Shown: positions 11,827 through 20,857 of the stretch, one piece after another
Position numbering within the stretch: the stretch's first letter is position 1
How the letters are laid out: each line of letters starts with the position of its first letter
Assembly: GCF_001975725.1 (NCBI RefSeq)
Contig: NZ_CP019434.1
Location: forward strand, 2,807,322-2,871,321
Reading direction: 5' to 3'
DNA from: Acidihalobacter ferrooxydans
Lineage (GTDB): Bacteria; Pseudomonadota; Gammaproteobacteria; DSM-5130; Acidihalobacteraceae
Length of the DNA: 64,000 nucleotides
Made by a program: the position numbers and the translations under genes
The notes under the pieces: generated by a model
Databases searched by the model: none
Told to the model about the DNA's origin: nothing
What the model saw: only the letters and a program-made list of their open reading frames with translations

Positions 11827-12366
11827 ATGCCAACCCTTTCCGCCGCCGCCTTGCACGAACGCCTGTGCGCGATTCGCATGGTGATTTTCGATATCGACGG
11901 CGTACTCACCGACGGCAGTCTGTACCTCGGCGACGACGGTCAGGAATACAAGGCATTCAATTCCAGAGACGGCCTGGGCATGCGCATGCTCGCCGACAGC
12001 GGCGTACAGCTCGCCATCCTCACCGGCCGGCGTTCCAGAGTCGTCGAGCGCCGTGCGGCCGATCTGGGTATCGAACACGTCATCCAGGGCCGGCGCGAGA
12101 AGCTGCCCGCGTTCGAGGAACTGCTCGCCGCCACCGGCCTGGCGCCCGCAACGGTCGCCTATATGGGCGACGACGTCGTGGACCTGCCGGTGATGCGCCG
12201 TGTCGGCCTGAGCGTGGCCGTGGCCGACGCAGTCTCCACGGTGCGCGAGCACGCCCACCTCACCACCGCACTGGGCGGCGGGCACGGCGCGGCGCGCGAG
12301 TTGTGCGAACGCATCATGCTGGCCCAGGGCAGCCTCGAACGCCAACTCGCGCCTTACCTGGCCTGA
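11827..12366 (+). CDS. kdsC: 3-deoxy-D-manno-octulosonate 8-phosphate phosphatase
   Basis: A 179-residue HAD-superfamily phosphatase that releases phosphate from KDO 8-phosphate. Motif I is VIFDIDGVLTDG with both Asp residues, and YMGDDVVDLPVM is motif IV. The short cap-less form is typical of the tetrameric KdsC. It follows kdsD by 18 bp and precedes lptC by 19 bp, so it is very likely co-transcribed with both. Confidence 0.94.
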   Translation: MPTLSAAALHERLCAIRMVIFDIDGVLTDGSLYLGDDGQEYKAFNSRDGLGMRMLADSGVQLAILTGRRSRVVERRAADLGIEHVIQGRREKLPAFEELLAATGLAPATVAYMGDDVVDLPVMRRVGLSVAVADAVSTVREHAHLTTALGGGHGAARELCERIMLAQGSLERQLAPYLA

Positions 12367-12385
12367 ACCGGGCGCCGCCATCGTC

Positions 12386-12937
12386 ATGACCGCCCAACGT
12401 CTGTGGCTCGGCGCCGTGATTCTTGCCACGGTGGCCATGACCGCATGGCTCTACGCCCAGCTGTTTCCGCCCGCGACCCGCTCGACGCAGCCGGTCAGCG
12501 GCGTCAATTACAGCGCCGACGGCGTGGTCCTGACCCAGATGCGCAGCAGCGGTACGCCAAGTTACCGGCTGCGCGCCGCCAGCCTCAGCCACACGATCCC
12601 CGACGATATCACCCATCTGCGCGACATCGTGCTGACCCTGTTTCCAGCCCAGGGCACACCGGTCACGCTGATTACACCGCGCGCCGATCTGCTTGCCGGC
12701 GGCCAAACCGTCGTGATGCCCGGCCAGGTCGTCATCACGCGTCCGACCAGGAGCGGTGAAATGCGACTGACCACCTCGGCAGTCCGAGTCAACATCCACA
12801 CCCAAACAGCCGACACCCAGGCCCTCGCCACGCTCACCGGACCGGGCTATCGTATCCAGGGGCTTGGCCTGCACGGCAATTTCGCCGACCATATCATCGA
12901 ACTGCTGCACGACGTGCGCAGCACCTACCAACGTTGA
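12386..12937 (+). CDS. lptC: LPS export ABC transporter periplasmic protein LptC
   Basis: 183 residues: one N-terminal membrane anchor (LWLGAVILATVAMTAWLYAQLF) and a periplasmic beta-jellyroll that passes lipopolysaccharide from LptBFG to LptA. Family features include YSADGVVLTQM, YRLRAASLSHT and a final GPGYRIQGLGLHGNF strand region. The order kdsC-lptC-lptA-lptB is the standard one. Its stop overlaps a possible TTG start of lptA. Confidence 0.9.
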   Translation: MTAQRLWLGAVILATVAMTAWLYAQLFPPATRSTQPVSGVNYSADGVVLTQMRSSGTPSYRLRAASLSHTIPDDITHLRDIVLTLFPAQGTPVTLITPRADLLAGGQTVVMPGQVVITRPTRSGEMRLTTSAVRVNIHTQTADTQALATLTGPGYRIQGLGLHGNFADHIIELLHDVRSTYQR

Positions 12938-12942
12938 ACGCC

Positions 12943-13467
12943 ATGCCAATCATCCGTTATTGCCTCGCATCCTGCACCGCCGCCCTGCTGTTCGCGGCGC
13001 CCACCTGGGCCGCCACGAACACCCTGGCCGCCTCGCGTGCGCCCGTGCACATCAGCGCCGACCATTTCCGCTTCGATCAGCCAAAAGGTATCGGCAACTA
13101 CAGTGGCAACGTCATCGTGACCCAGGCCAAGCTGATCATCAAAGGTGCCAAACTCACGATTCTCGCCCCGCAGAACGGCACCCTCAAGAAACTCACCATG
13201 ACCGGCAACCTGGCCGCATTCCAGGACGTGACCACCACCGGCAAAGCGGTATCCGGGCAGGCCCTGCGCATGGAATACGACCCCGCGAAACAGCAAATCG
13301 TGCTGCTCGGCAAGGCCCGGGTGGAACAAAGCGGCAACACTTTCCGCGCTGCCCGTATCGTCTATGACATCCGCCACGACCTCGTCGACGCCGGCGCGCC
13401 GGGACAGCGTATCGAAGCCACCTTCAAGCCAGCCAGCGCGACCACCGGAACCGCCCATAAACCATGA
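12943..13467 (+). CDS. lptA: LPS transport periplasmic protein LptA
   Basis: A 174-residue secreted protein. The signal peptide [18 protein letters not shown] ends before ATN, and an OstA/LptA beta-jellyroll follows ([21 protein letters not shown], then [19 protein letters not shown]). It forms the periplasmic bridge that carries lipopolysaccharide to the outer membrane. I use the ATG at 12943; a TTG at 12934 overlapping the lptC stop is a possible alternative. Its own TGA overlaps the ATG of lptB. Confidence 0.9.
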   Translation: MPIIRYCLASCTAALLFAAPTWAATNTLAASRAPVHISADHFRFDQPKGIGNYSGNVIVTQAKLIIKGAKLTILAPQNGTLKKLTMTGNLAAFQDVTTTGKAVSGQALRMEYDPAKQQIVLLGKARVEQSGNTFRAARIVYDIRHDLVDAGAPGQRIEATFKPASATTGTAHKP

Positions 13468-14189
13468 GCATCCTGCGTGGAGTCGATCTGGCCAAGCGCT
13501 ACCGCAAGCGCGACGTTCTTGACGGCGTGACCCTCGAAGTCGCCAGCGGCGAAGTCGTCGGCCTGCTCGGCCCCAACGGCGCAGGCAAAACCACCTGTTT
13601 CTATATCATGGTCGGCCTGATCCAGGCCGACGGCGGCAGCATCGAGTTCAACGCGCAGGACATCACGCGCCTGCCCATGCACGCGCGCGCCCGCATGGGC
13701 ATTGGCTACCTGCCCCAGGAAGCCTCCGTGTTCCGCAAGCTCAGCGTGGCCGACAACATCCTCGCGGTCCTCCAACTGCGCAAGGAACTCGACGCCAAGG
13801 CGCGCCAGGAAAGGCTCGAAACCCTGCTCGAGGAACTGCAGATCGCGCACATCCGCGACAACCGCGGCTACAGCCTGTCCGGCGGCGAGCGCCGCCGCGT
13901 GGAGATCGCCCGCGCGCTGGCTGCCGACCCGGCGTTCATCCTGCTCGATGAACCGTTCGCCGGCGTCGACCCGATTTCCGTGCTCGACATCCAGCGCATC
14001 GTGCGCCACTTGAGCGAACGCAACATCGGCGTGCTGATCACCGACCACAACGTGCGCGAAACCCTCGGCATCTGTCAGCGTGCGTACATCCTCAGCGAAG
14101 GACACGTCCTCGCCGCAGGCGAACCCGAAGCGATCCTGAAAAACCGCAAGGCGCGCGAAGTCTATCTGGGCGAGGATTTCCGACTTTGA
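13464..14189 (+). CDS. lptB: LPS export ABC transporter ATP-binding protein LptB
   Basis: A 241-residue ABC ATPase that powers lipopolysaccharide extraction from the inner membrane. Walker A is [17 protein letters not shown], the signature is [17 protein letters not shown], Walker B is [13 protein letters not shown], and the switch His is in [10 protein letters not shown]. The [12 protein letters not shown] stretch after the Q-loop is typical of LptB. It is coupled to lptA by an ATGA overlap. The LptF/LptG permeases are not in the window. Confidence 0.95.
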   Translation: MSILRGVDLAKRYRKRDVLDGVTLEVASGEVVGLLGPNGAGKTTCFYIMVGLIQADGGSIEFNAQDITRLPMHARARMGIGYLPQEASVFRKLSVADNILAVLQLRKELDAKARQERLETLLEELQIAHIRDNRGYSLSGGERRRVEIARALAADPAFILLDEPFAGVDPISVLDIQRIVRHLSERNIGVLITDHNVRETLGICQRAYILSEGHVLAAGEPEAILKNRKAREVYLGEDFRL

Positions 14190-14278
14190 GGCGGCTCGTC
14201 AGAATTCTCACATTGAAATCGTTTCATTAAATCGTCTCATTAAAATCGGCGTACACTGACACAAAACAGACCCGGATC

Positions 14279-14305
14279 TTGCATGCCGTGCGGATTCGAT
14301 ATAAT
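14279..14305 (+). promoter_or_regulatory. possible sigma-70 promoter upstream of rpoN
   Basis: A perfect TATAAT lies at 14300-14305 with TTGCAT at 14279-14284, spacing 15 bp (short of the ideal 17). It is in the 196-bp gap between lptB and rpoN, which is unusually AT-rich for this genome. This suggests rpoN can be transcribed separately from the lpt genes. Confidence 0.4.
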
Positions 14306-14385
14306 CCTCCGCAGAGGAAACACCATCGAACCGCGCGCAAGCAGCGGGAGGAGCAGGCGGCTCACGCCGCGACGACGGACACCTG

Positions 14386-15843
14386 ATGATCAAACCTTCA
14401 ATCCAACTCCGGATGGGGCAGCAACTGGCCATGACGCCCCAGCTGCAACAGGCCATTCGCCTGCTGCAGTATTCGACGCTCGAATTGCAGACGCACATCC
14501 AGGAAATACTCGAATCCAATCCGCTGCTCGACAGCGATGATGAAGACGAGGACGGTTATTCAGCCACCGACGACCGCGAAGAGCACGAGACCAGCGGCGA
14601 AGACACCCTGCCCGACGACCTGCCGGTAGACAGTGCCTGGGAAGACATCTACGAAACATCCGGCCTGTCCAGCCCCGGCGGCAGCCGCCCGGAAGGCGAC
14701 GACCGCGACCCTTACGAAACCCAAAGCGAGGCCGGCGAATCGCTGGCCGACCACCTGCTCTGGCAGATTCATCTCACCACGATGAGCGAGCAGGATCGAT
14801 TGATCGCGATCAACCTGATCGATGCCATCGACGAAGACGGTTACCTGCTCGAAGAACTCAGCACCATTGAGCACAGCCTAGCGCAGGAACTGGGCATCGA
14901 GAACACACCCGACATCGAAGACATCGAAGCGGTGCTCCACCTGATCCAGCGGCTCGACCCTCCGGGCTGCGGAGCGCGCAATCTCTCCGAATGCCTGCGC
15001 GCGCAACTCATCGAATTGCCAGCGGACACCCCGGGCCTGCAGTTCGCGCATACGCTCACTGACGAGCACAACCTCGCCCTGCTCGCGAGTCACGACCTCA
15101 AGGCGCTGATGCGCCGTCTCGATTTTGACGAAGCCACGCTCCAGAGCGCCATCGCCCTGATTCAGACGCTGAACCCGCGCCCCGGCGCGCAGATCAGCGA
15201 CCGGCGTCCGGAATACATCGTGCCCGATGTGATGGTGCGCAAGCAGGGCGCGCGCTGGCGCGTCGAGCTCAACACCGAGGCGATCCCGCGCCTGCGCGTG
15301 AATCCGACCTACGCGGCCATGGTCAAGCGCTCCGACAACAGCGCCGACAACACCTACATCAAGAACCAGCTCCAGGAAGCGCGCTGGTTCATCAAAAGCC
15401 TGCACAGCCGCAACGAAACACTGTTGCGCGTCGCCTCGGCCATCGTCGAGCAGCAGCGCGGCTTTCTCGAATACGGCGACGAAGCGATGAAACCGCTGGT
15501 GCTGCGCGACATCGCCGAACAGGTCGAAATGCACGAATCGACCATCTCGCGTGTCACCACGCAGAAATACATGCACACCCCGCGCGGCATCTTCGAGTTC
15601 AAGCATTTTTTCTCCAGCCACGTCGGCACCGACGACGGCGGCGAATGCTCTGCCGTCGCCATTCGCGCCATGATCCGCAAGCTGATCGAAGCCGAACCTG
15701 GTGACAAACCGCTTTCAGACAGTAAAATCGCCAGCCTTCTGGGGGAGAAAGGCATCAAGGTGGCCCGCCGCACGGTCGCCAAATACCGCGAGAGCATGAA
15801 CATCCAGTCCTCCAGCGAGCGTAAACGCCTGAGCAGCGCGTAA
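14386..15843 (+). CDS. rpoN: RNA polymerase sigma-54 factor
   Basis: 485 residues with the three regions of sigma-54. The Gln/Leu-rich activator-interacting region is N-terminal ([20 protein letters not shown]), an acidic linker follows ([10 protein letters not shown]...), then the core-binding domain and the DNA-binding C-terminus with the RpoN box [10 protein letters not shown] near residue 465. It directs transcription from -24/-12 promoters and needs enhancer-binding ATPases. One such activator, PilR, and a candidate target, the pilA promoter, lie in this window. The gene heads the usual hpf-ptsN-hprK-rapZ-PTS series. Confidence 0.96.
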   Translation: MIKPSIQLRMGQQLAMTPQLQQAIRLLQYSTLELQTHIQEILESNPLLDSDDEDEDGYSATDDREEHETSGEDTLPDDLPVDSAWEDIYETSGLSSPGGSRPEGDDRDPYETQSEAGESLADHLLWQIHLTTMSEQDRLIAINLIDAIDEDGYLLEELSTIEHSLAQELGIENTPDIEDIEAVLHLIQRLDPPGCGARNLSECLRAQLIELPADTPGLQFAHTLTDEHNLALLASHDLKALMRRLDFDEATLQSAIALIQTLNPRPGAQISDRRPEYIVPDVMVRKQGARWRVELNTEAIPRLRVNPTYAAMVKRSDNSADNTYIKNQLQEARWFIKSLHSRNETLLRVASAIVEQQRGFLEYGDEAMKPLVLRDIAEQVEMHESTISRVTTQKYMHTPRGIFEFKHFFSSHVGTDDGGECSAVAIRAMIRKLIEAEPGDKPLSDSKIASLLGEKGIKVARRTVAKYRESMNIQSSSERKRLSSA

Positions 15844-15879
15844 ACGCCTACATTCGACCAAAAACCGACGGAGTCACCC

Positions 15880-16197
15880 ATGCAAATCAACCTGACCGGC
15901 CACCACCTCGAACTCACCGACGCCCTGCGCAGCTATGTCGAGGAAAAATTCCGGAAACTTGAGCGTCATTTCGACAACGTGATCGACGTACACGTCGTCC
16001 TCAGTGTCGAAAAACTGCGCCAGAAAGCCGAAGCGAGCCTGCTGCTCGGCGGCAGCCGGATTCATGCCGTGGCCGAAACGGAAGACATGTACGCCGCCAT
16101 CGACAGCCTGATCGACAAGCTCGACCGCCAGGTTGTGAAGCACAAGGAAAAAACCAAGGATCACCACAAGGCAGACGCCGACAAGCGCCTGGCCTGA
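15880..16197 (+). CDS. hpf: ribosome hibernation promoting factor, short form
   Basis: 105 residues with the beta-alpha-beta-beta-beta-alpha fold of HPF/YfiA, opening MQINLTGHHLELTDALRSYVEEK. The short form lacks the C-terminal dimerisation domain of long HPF and works with RMF to form 100S ribosomes in stationary phase. It lies 36 bp after rpoN, the standard location in proteobacteria, and has a good ribosome-binding site (GACGGAG). Confidence 0.93.
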   Translation: MQINLTGHHLELTDALRSYVEEKFRKLERHFDNVIDVHVVLSVEKLRQKAEASLLLGGSRIHAVAETEDMYAAIDSLIDKLDRQVVKHKEKTKDHHKADADKRLA

Positions 16198-16220
16198 CGC
16201 CTCATATCGTAAGGTAACCC

Positions 16221-16688
16221 ATGCAGATCGGCGAGCTACTGAGCCTGGACCGCGTCGTCGTCGACGCCGATGTCGCCAGCAAAAAACGCACCCTGGAATT
16301 GCTCAGCGGCCTGCTGAGCAATTCCAGCCCGGAGCTCTCGTCCAACGACGTGTTCGACACGCTGCTCGCGCGCGAGCGGCTTGGCAGCACCGGCCTCGGC
16401 GCCGGTGTCGCCATTCCGCATGGGCGCTTGAAAGGCCTGGACAAACCCGTTGCTGCCTTCGCCAGGCTGCACACCGGCATCGATTACGATGCCCCGGACA
16501 AACAGCCCGTTGATCTGCTGTTCGCCCTGCTCGTGCCCGAAGAATGCACCGACGCGCACCTCAACATCCTGGCGCAACTCGCCCGGCTGTTTCGCGACGA
16601 AGAAACGGTGGAGCAACTGCGTGCATGCACGGACAGCGACTCACTCTACCGCACGCTGACCGAATGGAGCGCACGCGACGCAGCCTGA
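16221..16688 (+). CDS. ptsN: PTS IIA-like nitrogen-regulatory protein
   Basis: 155-residue EIIA-Ntr domain. The phosphorylated His is in GVAIPHGRLKGL (about residue 67). In the nitrogen PTS it receives phosphate from HPr-like proteins and regulates potassium transport, sigma-54-linked functions and cell-envelope processes rather than sugar uptake. It lies 23 bp after hpf. A gap of 181 bp separates it from hprK, in which I see no gene. Confidence 0.93.
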   Translation: MQIGELLSLDRVVVDADVASKKRTLELLSGLLSNSSPELSSNDVFDTLLARERLGSTGLGAGVAIPHGRLKGLDKPVAAFARLHTGIDYDAPDKQPVDLLFALLVPEECTDAHLNILAQLARLFRDEETVEQLRACTDSDSLYRTLTEWSARDAA

Positions 16689-16869
16689 ACATCCGCCGCC
16701 CGCGCGCCTCAGCCTTCACGTCCGGCGTCCATGCACCGCGCCGCGATGCACTCCACCGCCCTCACCGGCGCCACCGCGATTGCAGCAGCCGGGCTGTCAT
16801 CCGTAGACTATCTCTCCAGACAATCTCCGTACACAATCCGCCAAATCGCGTTAACGGCCAGCCATCACT

Positions 16870-17814
16870 ATGAAGCCTCCCTCGTTGACTGTGCAGACGC
16901 TGGCCGATGCGCTGAGCGAAACCCTGCAACTCGCATGGATTGCGGGCCAGCGTGGTGCAACGCACGATTTGAGCTGCGCTGATTCCCCGACGGGCGGCGC
17001 CAGCCTGGTCAATCACCTCAACCTGATCAATCCCTGCGCAATCCAGATCATCGGCCCGCTCGAACTGAGCCATCTCACCGCGCTCGCGCAAACCGACCGG
17101 GCCGAATCGATCCAGCGTCTGTTTACGCACGCACTCACCGTCATCCTCAGCGACGGCGTCGTAGCGCCGCCGGCACTGCGTGACGCGGCCGACCGGCATG
17201 CCGTGGCGCTGTTCGGCACGCCGCTTGACGGCGAAAAAATTCTCGTTCACCTGCGCCGCTTTCTCAGTGAGGCGCTCGCCGAGCGTGCCACGGTACACGG
17301 CGTTTGCCTGGAAGTACTCGGCATCGGCGTCCTCCTGACCGGCGCCAGCAACGTCGGCAAAAGCGAGCTGGCACTCGAATTGGTCACCCGCGGCCATCGC
17401 CTGATCGCCGACGACGCACCGGAATTCGCCCGCATCACCCCCGACACACTGCAAGCCCGCTGCCCCGCCGTGTTGCAGGACCTGCTGGAAGTGCGCGGTC
17501 TCGGCCTGCTCAACGTGCGCGCCATGTACGGCGACAACGCGGTCAAGCAAACGAAAAACCTGCGTCTGGTCATCGAACTGCGGCACACTGCGCCCACGCC
17601 CACCGACCTCGTTCGCCTGCACGGCACCTACGACGAATGCACGATCCTCGGCATTACCGTGCCGGTCATCGTGATCCACGTCGCCCCGAGCCGCAACGTC
17701 GCCGTGCTGGTCGAAGCCGCCGTGCGCAAACATCTGCTGCATGAGACCGGCTACGATGCCGCAGACGATCTGGCCCGGCGCCAACTCAAACTGATCGAGG
17801 CACAACACCCATGA
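16870..17814 (+). CDS. hprK: HPr kinase/phosphorylase
   Basis: 314 residues. The N-terminal domain is followed by a P-loop kinase domain with Walker A GASNVGKSELALELV (family consensus is GxSGxGKSE, so the Gly-to-Asn change at the fourth position is unusual). The HprK signature is EVRGLGLLNVRAMYG, and the C-terminal KQTKNLRLVIEL stretch is conserved. The enzyme phosphorylates and dephosphorylates HPr on its regulatory Ser, and HPr here has that Ser. Its TGA overlaps the ATG of rapZ. Confidence 0.92.
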   Translation: MKPPSLTVQTLADALSETLQLAWIAGQRGATHDLSCADSPTGGASLVNHLNLINPCAIQIIGPLELSHLTALAQTDRAESIQRLFTHALTVILSDGVVAPPALRDAADRHAVALFGTPLDGEKILVHLRRFLSEALAERATVHGVCLEVLGIGVLLTGASNVGKSELALELVTRGHRLIADDAPEFARITPDTLQARCPAVLQDLLEVRGLGLLNVRAMYGDNAVKQTKNLRLVIELRHTAPTPTDLVRLHGTYDECTILGITVPVIVIHVAPSRNVAVLVEAAVRKHLLHETGYDAADDLARRQLKLIEAQHP

Positions 17815-18671
17815 GACTTGTCATCGTCAGCGGCTTGTCCGGCTCGGGCAAGACCGTCGCCCTCCATGCCCTGGAAGACGAAGGCTTCTACTGCATCGAC
17901 AACCTGCATCTGGGCTTGCTCACCGCCTTTGTCGCCCAGCTGCTCACCCCGAAACTCAAACTGTACGAAGATGCCGCGGTCGGCATCGACGCACGCAGCG
18001 GCGTCGAGGAACTGCGCCGTTTCAGCGCCATCGTCGAGGATATTCGCGCACAGGGCATCGACCTCGAAGTCGTCTACCTGCAAGCCGAAGTCGAGACGCT
18101 GCTCAAACGCTTCAGCGAAACGCGCCGCAAGCACCCGCTCTCGCGCAAGGGACTGCCGCTGATCGAAGCCATTCATCTCGAACGCACCCTGCTCAGCGAG
18201 ATTGCCGCGCACGCCGATCTCGTCATCGACACCACGCGCAGCAACGTCCATCAACTCATCGCGCAAGTGCGCGAGCGCGTCGGGCACGGCCCGCAGGGCG
18301 CACTCGGCCTGCAATTCCAGTCCTTCGGCTTCAAACACGGCGTGCCCACCGATTCGGACTACGTCTTCGACGTGCGCTGCCTGCCCAATCCGCATTGGGA
18401 GCCGCGCCTGCGCAGCCAGACCGGGCTCGACCCGGCCGTACGCGAATACCTTGAAGCGCATCCGATGGTCGAACAGATGTATGACGACCTGCGCCGCTTT
18501 CTGGAAAACTGGATTCCGCGCTTCGAGGCGGAAAACCGCAATTACCTGAGCGTATCGATCGGCTGCACCGGCGGGCAGCATCGTTCCGTCTACCTCGTGC
18601 AGCGCCTCGGCGAGCATTTCCGCACCGAGCGCAGTGCGGCGCTGTCGATCCGTCACCGCGAACTCGAATAA
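17811..18671 (+). CDS. rapZ: RNase adapter / nucleotide-binding protein RapZ
   Basis: 286 residues, with P-loop VSGLSGSGKTVALHALED (residues 5-22) and the conserved C-terminal domain containing YVFDVRCLPNPHWEP, PMVEQMYDDL and SIGCTGGQHRSVYLV. In E. coli RapZ binds the small RNA GlmZ and, with RNase E, tunes GlmS and therefore amino-sugar supply for envelope synthesis. It is coupled to hprK (ATGA) and lies upstream of the EIIA-Man and HPr genes. Confidence 0.95.
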   Translation: MRLVIVSGLSGSGKTVALHALEDEGFYCIDNLHLGLLTAFVAQLLTPKLKLYEDAAVGIDARSGVEELRRFSAIVEDIRAQGIDLEVVYLQAEVETLLKRFSETRRKHPLSRKGLPLIEAIHLERTLLSEIAAHADLVIDTTRSNVHQLIAQVRERVGHGPQGALGLQFQSFGFKHGVPTDSDYVFDVRCLPNPHWEPRLRSQTGLDPAVREYLEAHPMVEQMYDDLRRFLENWIPRFEAENRNYLSVSIGCTGGQHRSVYLVQRLGEHFRTERSAALSIRHRELE

Positions 18672-18748
18672 ACGCCGCCCGACCGGCGCCGCACGTCATC
18701 GCCTATCGTCTTGTCTCCAGACGCCATCCCGCGTAGGCTTCGATTCCT

Positions 18749-19156
18749 ATGTCAGTCGGCATATTGCTCATTACCCACGGCAACATCGGTGGCGACCTCG
18801 CGGACACCGCGCGCAACGTGCTCGGCGCCGATCCGCTGGCGATCGCGCAGCTTTCCGTCACTCCGTCGGACAACCCCGATCAAGTGCTCGAAAAAGCCAA
18901 AACCCTCTGCCGCCAACTCGACGAAGGCGACGGCGTGCTGGTCATCACCGACATGTTCGGCTCCACGCCCAGCAACATCGCCTGCCGCCTGAACCAGTTG
19001 CCCGGCGTGCGCATTCTCGCCGGTCTCAACCTGCCGATGCTGATCCGCGTCCTCAACTACCCGACGCTCAGCCTCGACGCACTCTGCGCAAAAGCCTTGA
19101 GCGGCGGACACGATGGCGTGCTCGATTGCCAGCAATCGGCCGCAAGCAGGTCCTGA
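18749..19156 (+). CDS. PTS EIIA component, mannose family (soluble, single domain)
   Basis: 135 residues matching the EIIA-Man fold. The opening SVGILLITHGNIGGDL carries the phosphorylated His10, and VITDMFGSTPSNIACRL is the second conserved loop. No EIIB/C/D permease genes are nearby, so in this lineage it is probably a regulatory phosphocarrier like the EIIA-Man of beta- and gammaproteobacterial hprK clusters. It ends one base before the ATG of ptsH. Confidence 0.92.
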   Translation: MSVGILLITHGNIGGDLADTARNVLGADPLAIAQLSVTPSDNPDQVLEKAKTLCRQLDEGDGVLVITDMFGSTPSNIACRLNQLPGVRILAGLNLPMLIRVLNYPTLSLDALCAKALSGGHDGVLDCQQSAASRS

Positions 19157-19157
19157 C

Positions 19158-19430
19158 ATGCCACTCTGCCGCGAAGCCACCATCGTCAACCGGCTTGGCC
19201 TGCATGCCCGCGCCGCGGCGCGCTTCGTCAACCTCGCCTCGCAGTACGCGGCCGACATCGAAGTCGAGCGCGACGGCCAGCGCGTCAACGGCAAGAGCAT
19301 CATGGGCGTGATGATGCTGGCCGCCGCCCAGGGCAGTCAGATCACGCTACATGCCAGCGGCGTGGATGCCGAAGCCGCGCTGGACGCGCTGGACGCGCTG
19401 ATCGCGCAACGCTTCGGCGAAGAGTCCTGA
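19158..19430 (+). CDS. ptsH: phosphocarrier protein HPr
   Basis: A 90-residue HPr. The active-site His16 is in VNRLGLHARAAARFV. The regulatory Ser is in VNGKSIMGVMMLAA (about residue 47), the site that HprK modifies. I use the ATG at 19158, which aligns with the family N-terminus. It closes the rpoN-to-ptsH run. The enzyme I gene that usually follows is displaced to 24294. It converges on the ABC ATPase gene with a 10-bp gap. Confidence 0.94.
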   Translation: MPLCREATIVNRLGLHARAAARFVNLASQYAADIEVERDGQRVNGKSIMGVMMLAAAQGSQITLHASGVDAEAALDALDALIAQRFGEES

Positions 19431-19440
19431 CAGTTTCGGG

Positions 19441-20379
19441 CTAGGCCCTTAGCGCCTTGCCCGTCAGTTCCAGAAACAGATCTTCGAGCGTACGGCTGCG
19501 AATCCGTAGTCCGCTCAGCGATACGCCGGCCGCGAGCAACGCGGCAATGGCCGCGTTGACGTCGCAGGTCTCGATTTCCAGACCCTCGGGGCCTTGTCGA
19601 GCGGGCAGCGGCAAGGCATCCGGTCCGCCGGGCACCGCATCCGGCGGCAACTGCAACACCACATCACTGAAATGGCGGGCGAGCAATTCGTCCGGCGTGC
19701 CGCGCGCGATGACCTCGCCGTGGTCCATGATCGCAATTTCGTCGCAGAGCGTGTACGCCTCTTCCATGTAATGCGTGCTGAGCAGAACGGTCTTGCCCTC
19801 GGCCTTCACGTCCTCGATCAGCGCCCAGAAATTGTGCCGCGCTTGCGGATCGAGCCCCGTGGTCGGCTCATCGAGGAACAGGATGTCAGGATCGTTGACC
19901 AGCGCGATGGCCAGCAGCATGCGCTGGCGCTGACCACCGGAGAGGCGGCGATTGTCGCGGTCGAGGTATTCGCCCAGCGCACAGCGCTCGACCAGCTCGT
20001 CGAGCGGGCGCGTGCGCGGATAGAGGCTGGCGAACATACGCAAGGTCTCGCGCACGGTAATATGCTCGGGCAGCGCGGTGTCCTGAAACATGATGCCCGC
20101 GCGATGCCGGAAACCGGCGCCGAGCGGTTCGCCGCGATACAGAATCGCCCCGCCGCTGGGCAAGGTAATGCCTTCGAGCATTTCCAGCGTGGTGGTCTTG
20201 CCGGCGCCGTTCGGGCCAAGCAGGCCGAGACAGGCGCCGGAGGCAACGGCCAGATCGATGCCGCGCACAGCCTGTACCTTGCCGTAGTCCTTGAGCAGGC
20301 CGCGGGCGGCAAGCAGGGTGTCCATCGCGTGCGGCTCAGTCTGTGGCGCAGCCGGCGCCGGGGGCTCCGGGGCGGACAT
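19441..20379 (-). CDS. ABC transporter ATP-binding protein, DrrA/NodI type, without a permease neighbour
   Basis: 312 residues. Walker A is [16 protein letters not shown], the signature is RRLSGGQRQRMLLAIAL, Walker B is ILFLDEPTTGLDP, and the His-switch is in LSTHYMEEAYTLCDEIAIM. The C-terminal SRTLEDLFLELTGKALRA tail is typical of ABC-2 exporters. A Pro/Ala-rich N-terminal leader precedes the domain, and an alternative ATG is at 20325. The ABC-2 permease that should accompany it is absent: the upstream genes on this strand encode a conserved small protein and a methyltransferase. Confidence 0.85.
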   Translation of the reverse strand: MSAPEPPAPAAPQTEPHAMDTLLAARGLLKDYGKVQAVRGIDLAVASGACLGLLGPNGAGKTTTLEMLEGITLPSGGAILYRGEPLGAGFRHRAGIMFQDTALPEHITVRETLRMFASLYPRTRPLDELVERCALGEYLDRDNRRLSGGQRQRMLLAIALVNDPDILFLDEPTTGLDPQARHNFWALIEDVKAEGKTVLLSTHYMEEAYTLCDEIAIMDHGEVIARGTPDELLARHFSDVVLQLPPDAVPGGPDALPLPARQGPEGLEIETCDVNAAIAALLAAGVSLSGLRIRSRTLEDLFLELTGKALRA

Positions 20380-20419
20380 CGAGGGCGGCGACTTCGAGGC
20401 TCATCCGGGCAGCGCCGAT

Positions 20420-20854
20420 TCAGTCGAGACTCAGTTCATTGCGAATCCGGCCACGCCCCGTACTCAGATCGATTTGCAGGTCGCGCCCGTCCAGCACGGT
20501 GGCCGCGGCGAGCAGAAAAATCTCCAGAAACTCGGTGCGCTCCTGGTCAGGCAGCGTGCTTTGGCGATTGAAGGTGCCGAAGAAACTGTCGTGGAAAGCG
20601 GCGATGAACAACACCACTTCGCGCATGCGCTCCTGGTTGTGCGGATCGGGGGCCTTGAAGCCGGCAAAAGGCATCGGCTCATCGAGCTTGTGCTTGATGC
20701 GCTCATAGACATGCTCCAGATATTCGGCCGCGCTCTGCTTGCCGTGTTCGTCGGCCAGCGAAATATCCAGACTTAGGCGCTCTCCGCTACGACTGAGGAC
20801 GCTGATGCGTTTGTTGATCGGTGCGCCAGCGGCCGGCGTTTGTTGTGAGGTCAT
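20420..20854 (-). CDS. conserved hypothetical protein
   Basis: 144 residues, soluble and acidic, with no signal peptide and no motif I recognise. Notable stretches are KRISVLSRSGERLSLDISL near the N-terminus, the helical YLEHVYERIKHKLDEPM and VVLFIAAFHDSFFGTFNRQ. It lies 3 bp after the methyltransferase gene and 40 bp before the ABC ATPase on the same strand, so the three probably form one transcript. I cannot assign a function. Confidence 0.65.
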   Translation of the reverse strand: MTSQQTPAAGAPINKRISVLSRSGERLSLDISLADEHGKQSAAEYLEHVYERIKHKLDEPMPFAGFKAPDPHNQERMREVVLFIAAFHDSFFGTFNRQSTLPDQERTEFLEIFLLAAATVLDGRDLQIDLSTGRGRIRNELSLD

Positions 20855-20857
20855 GGC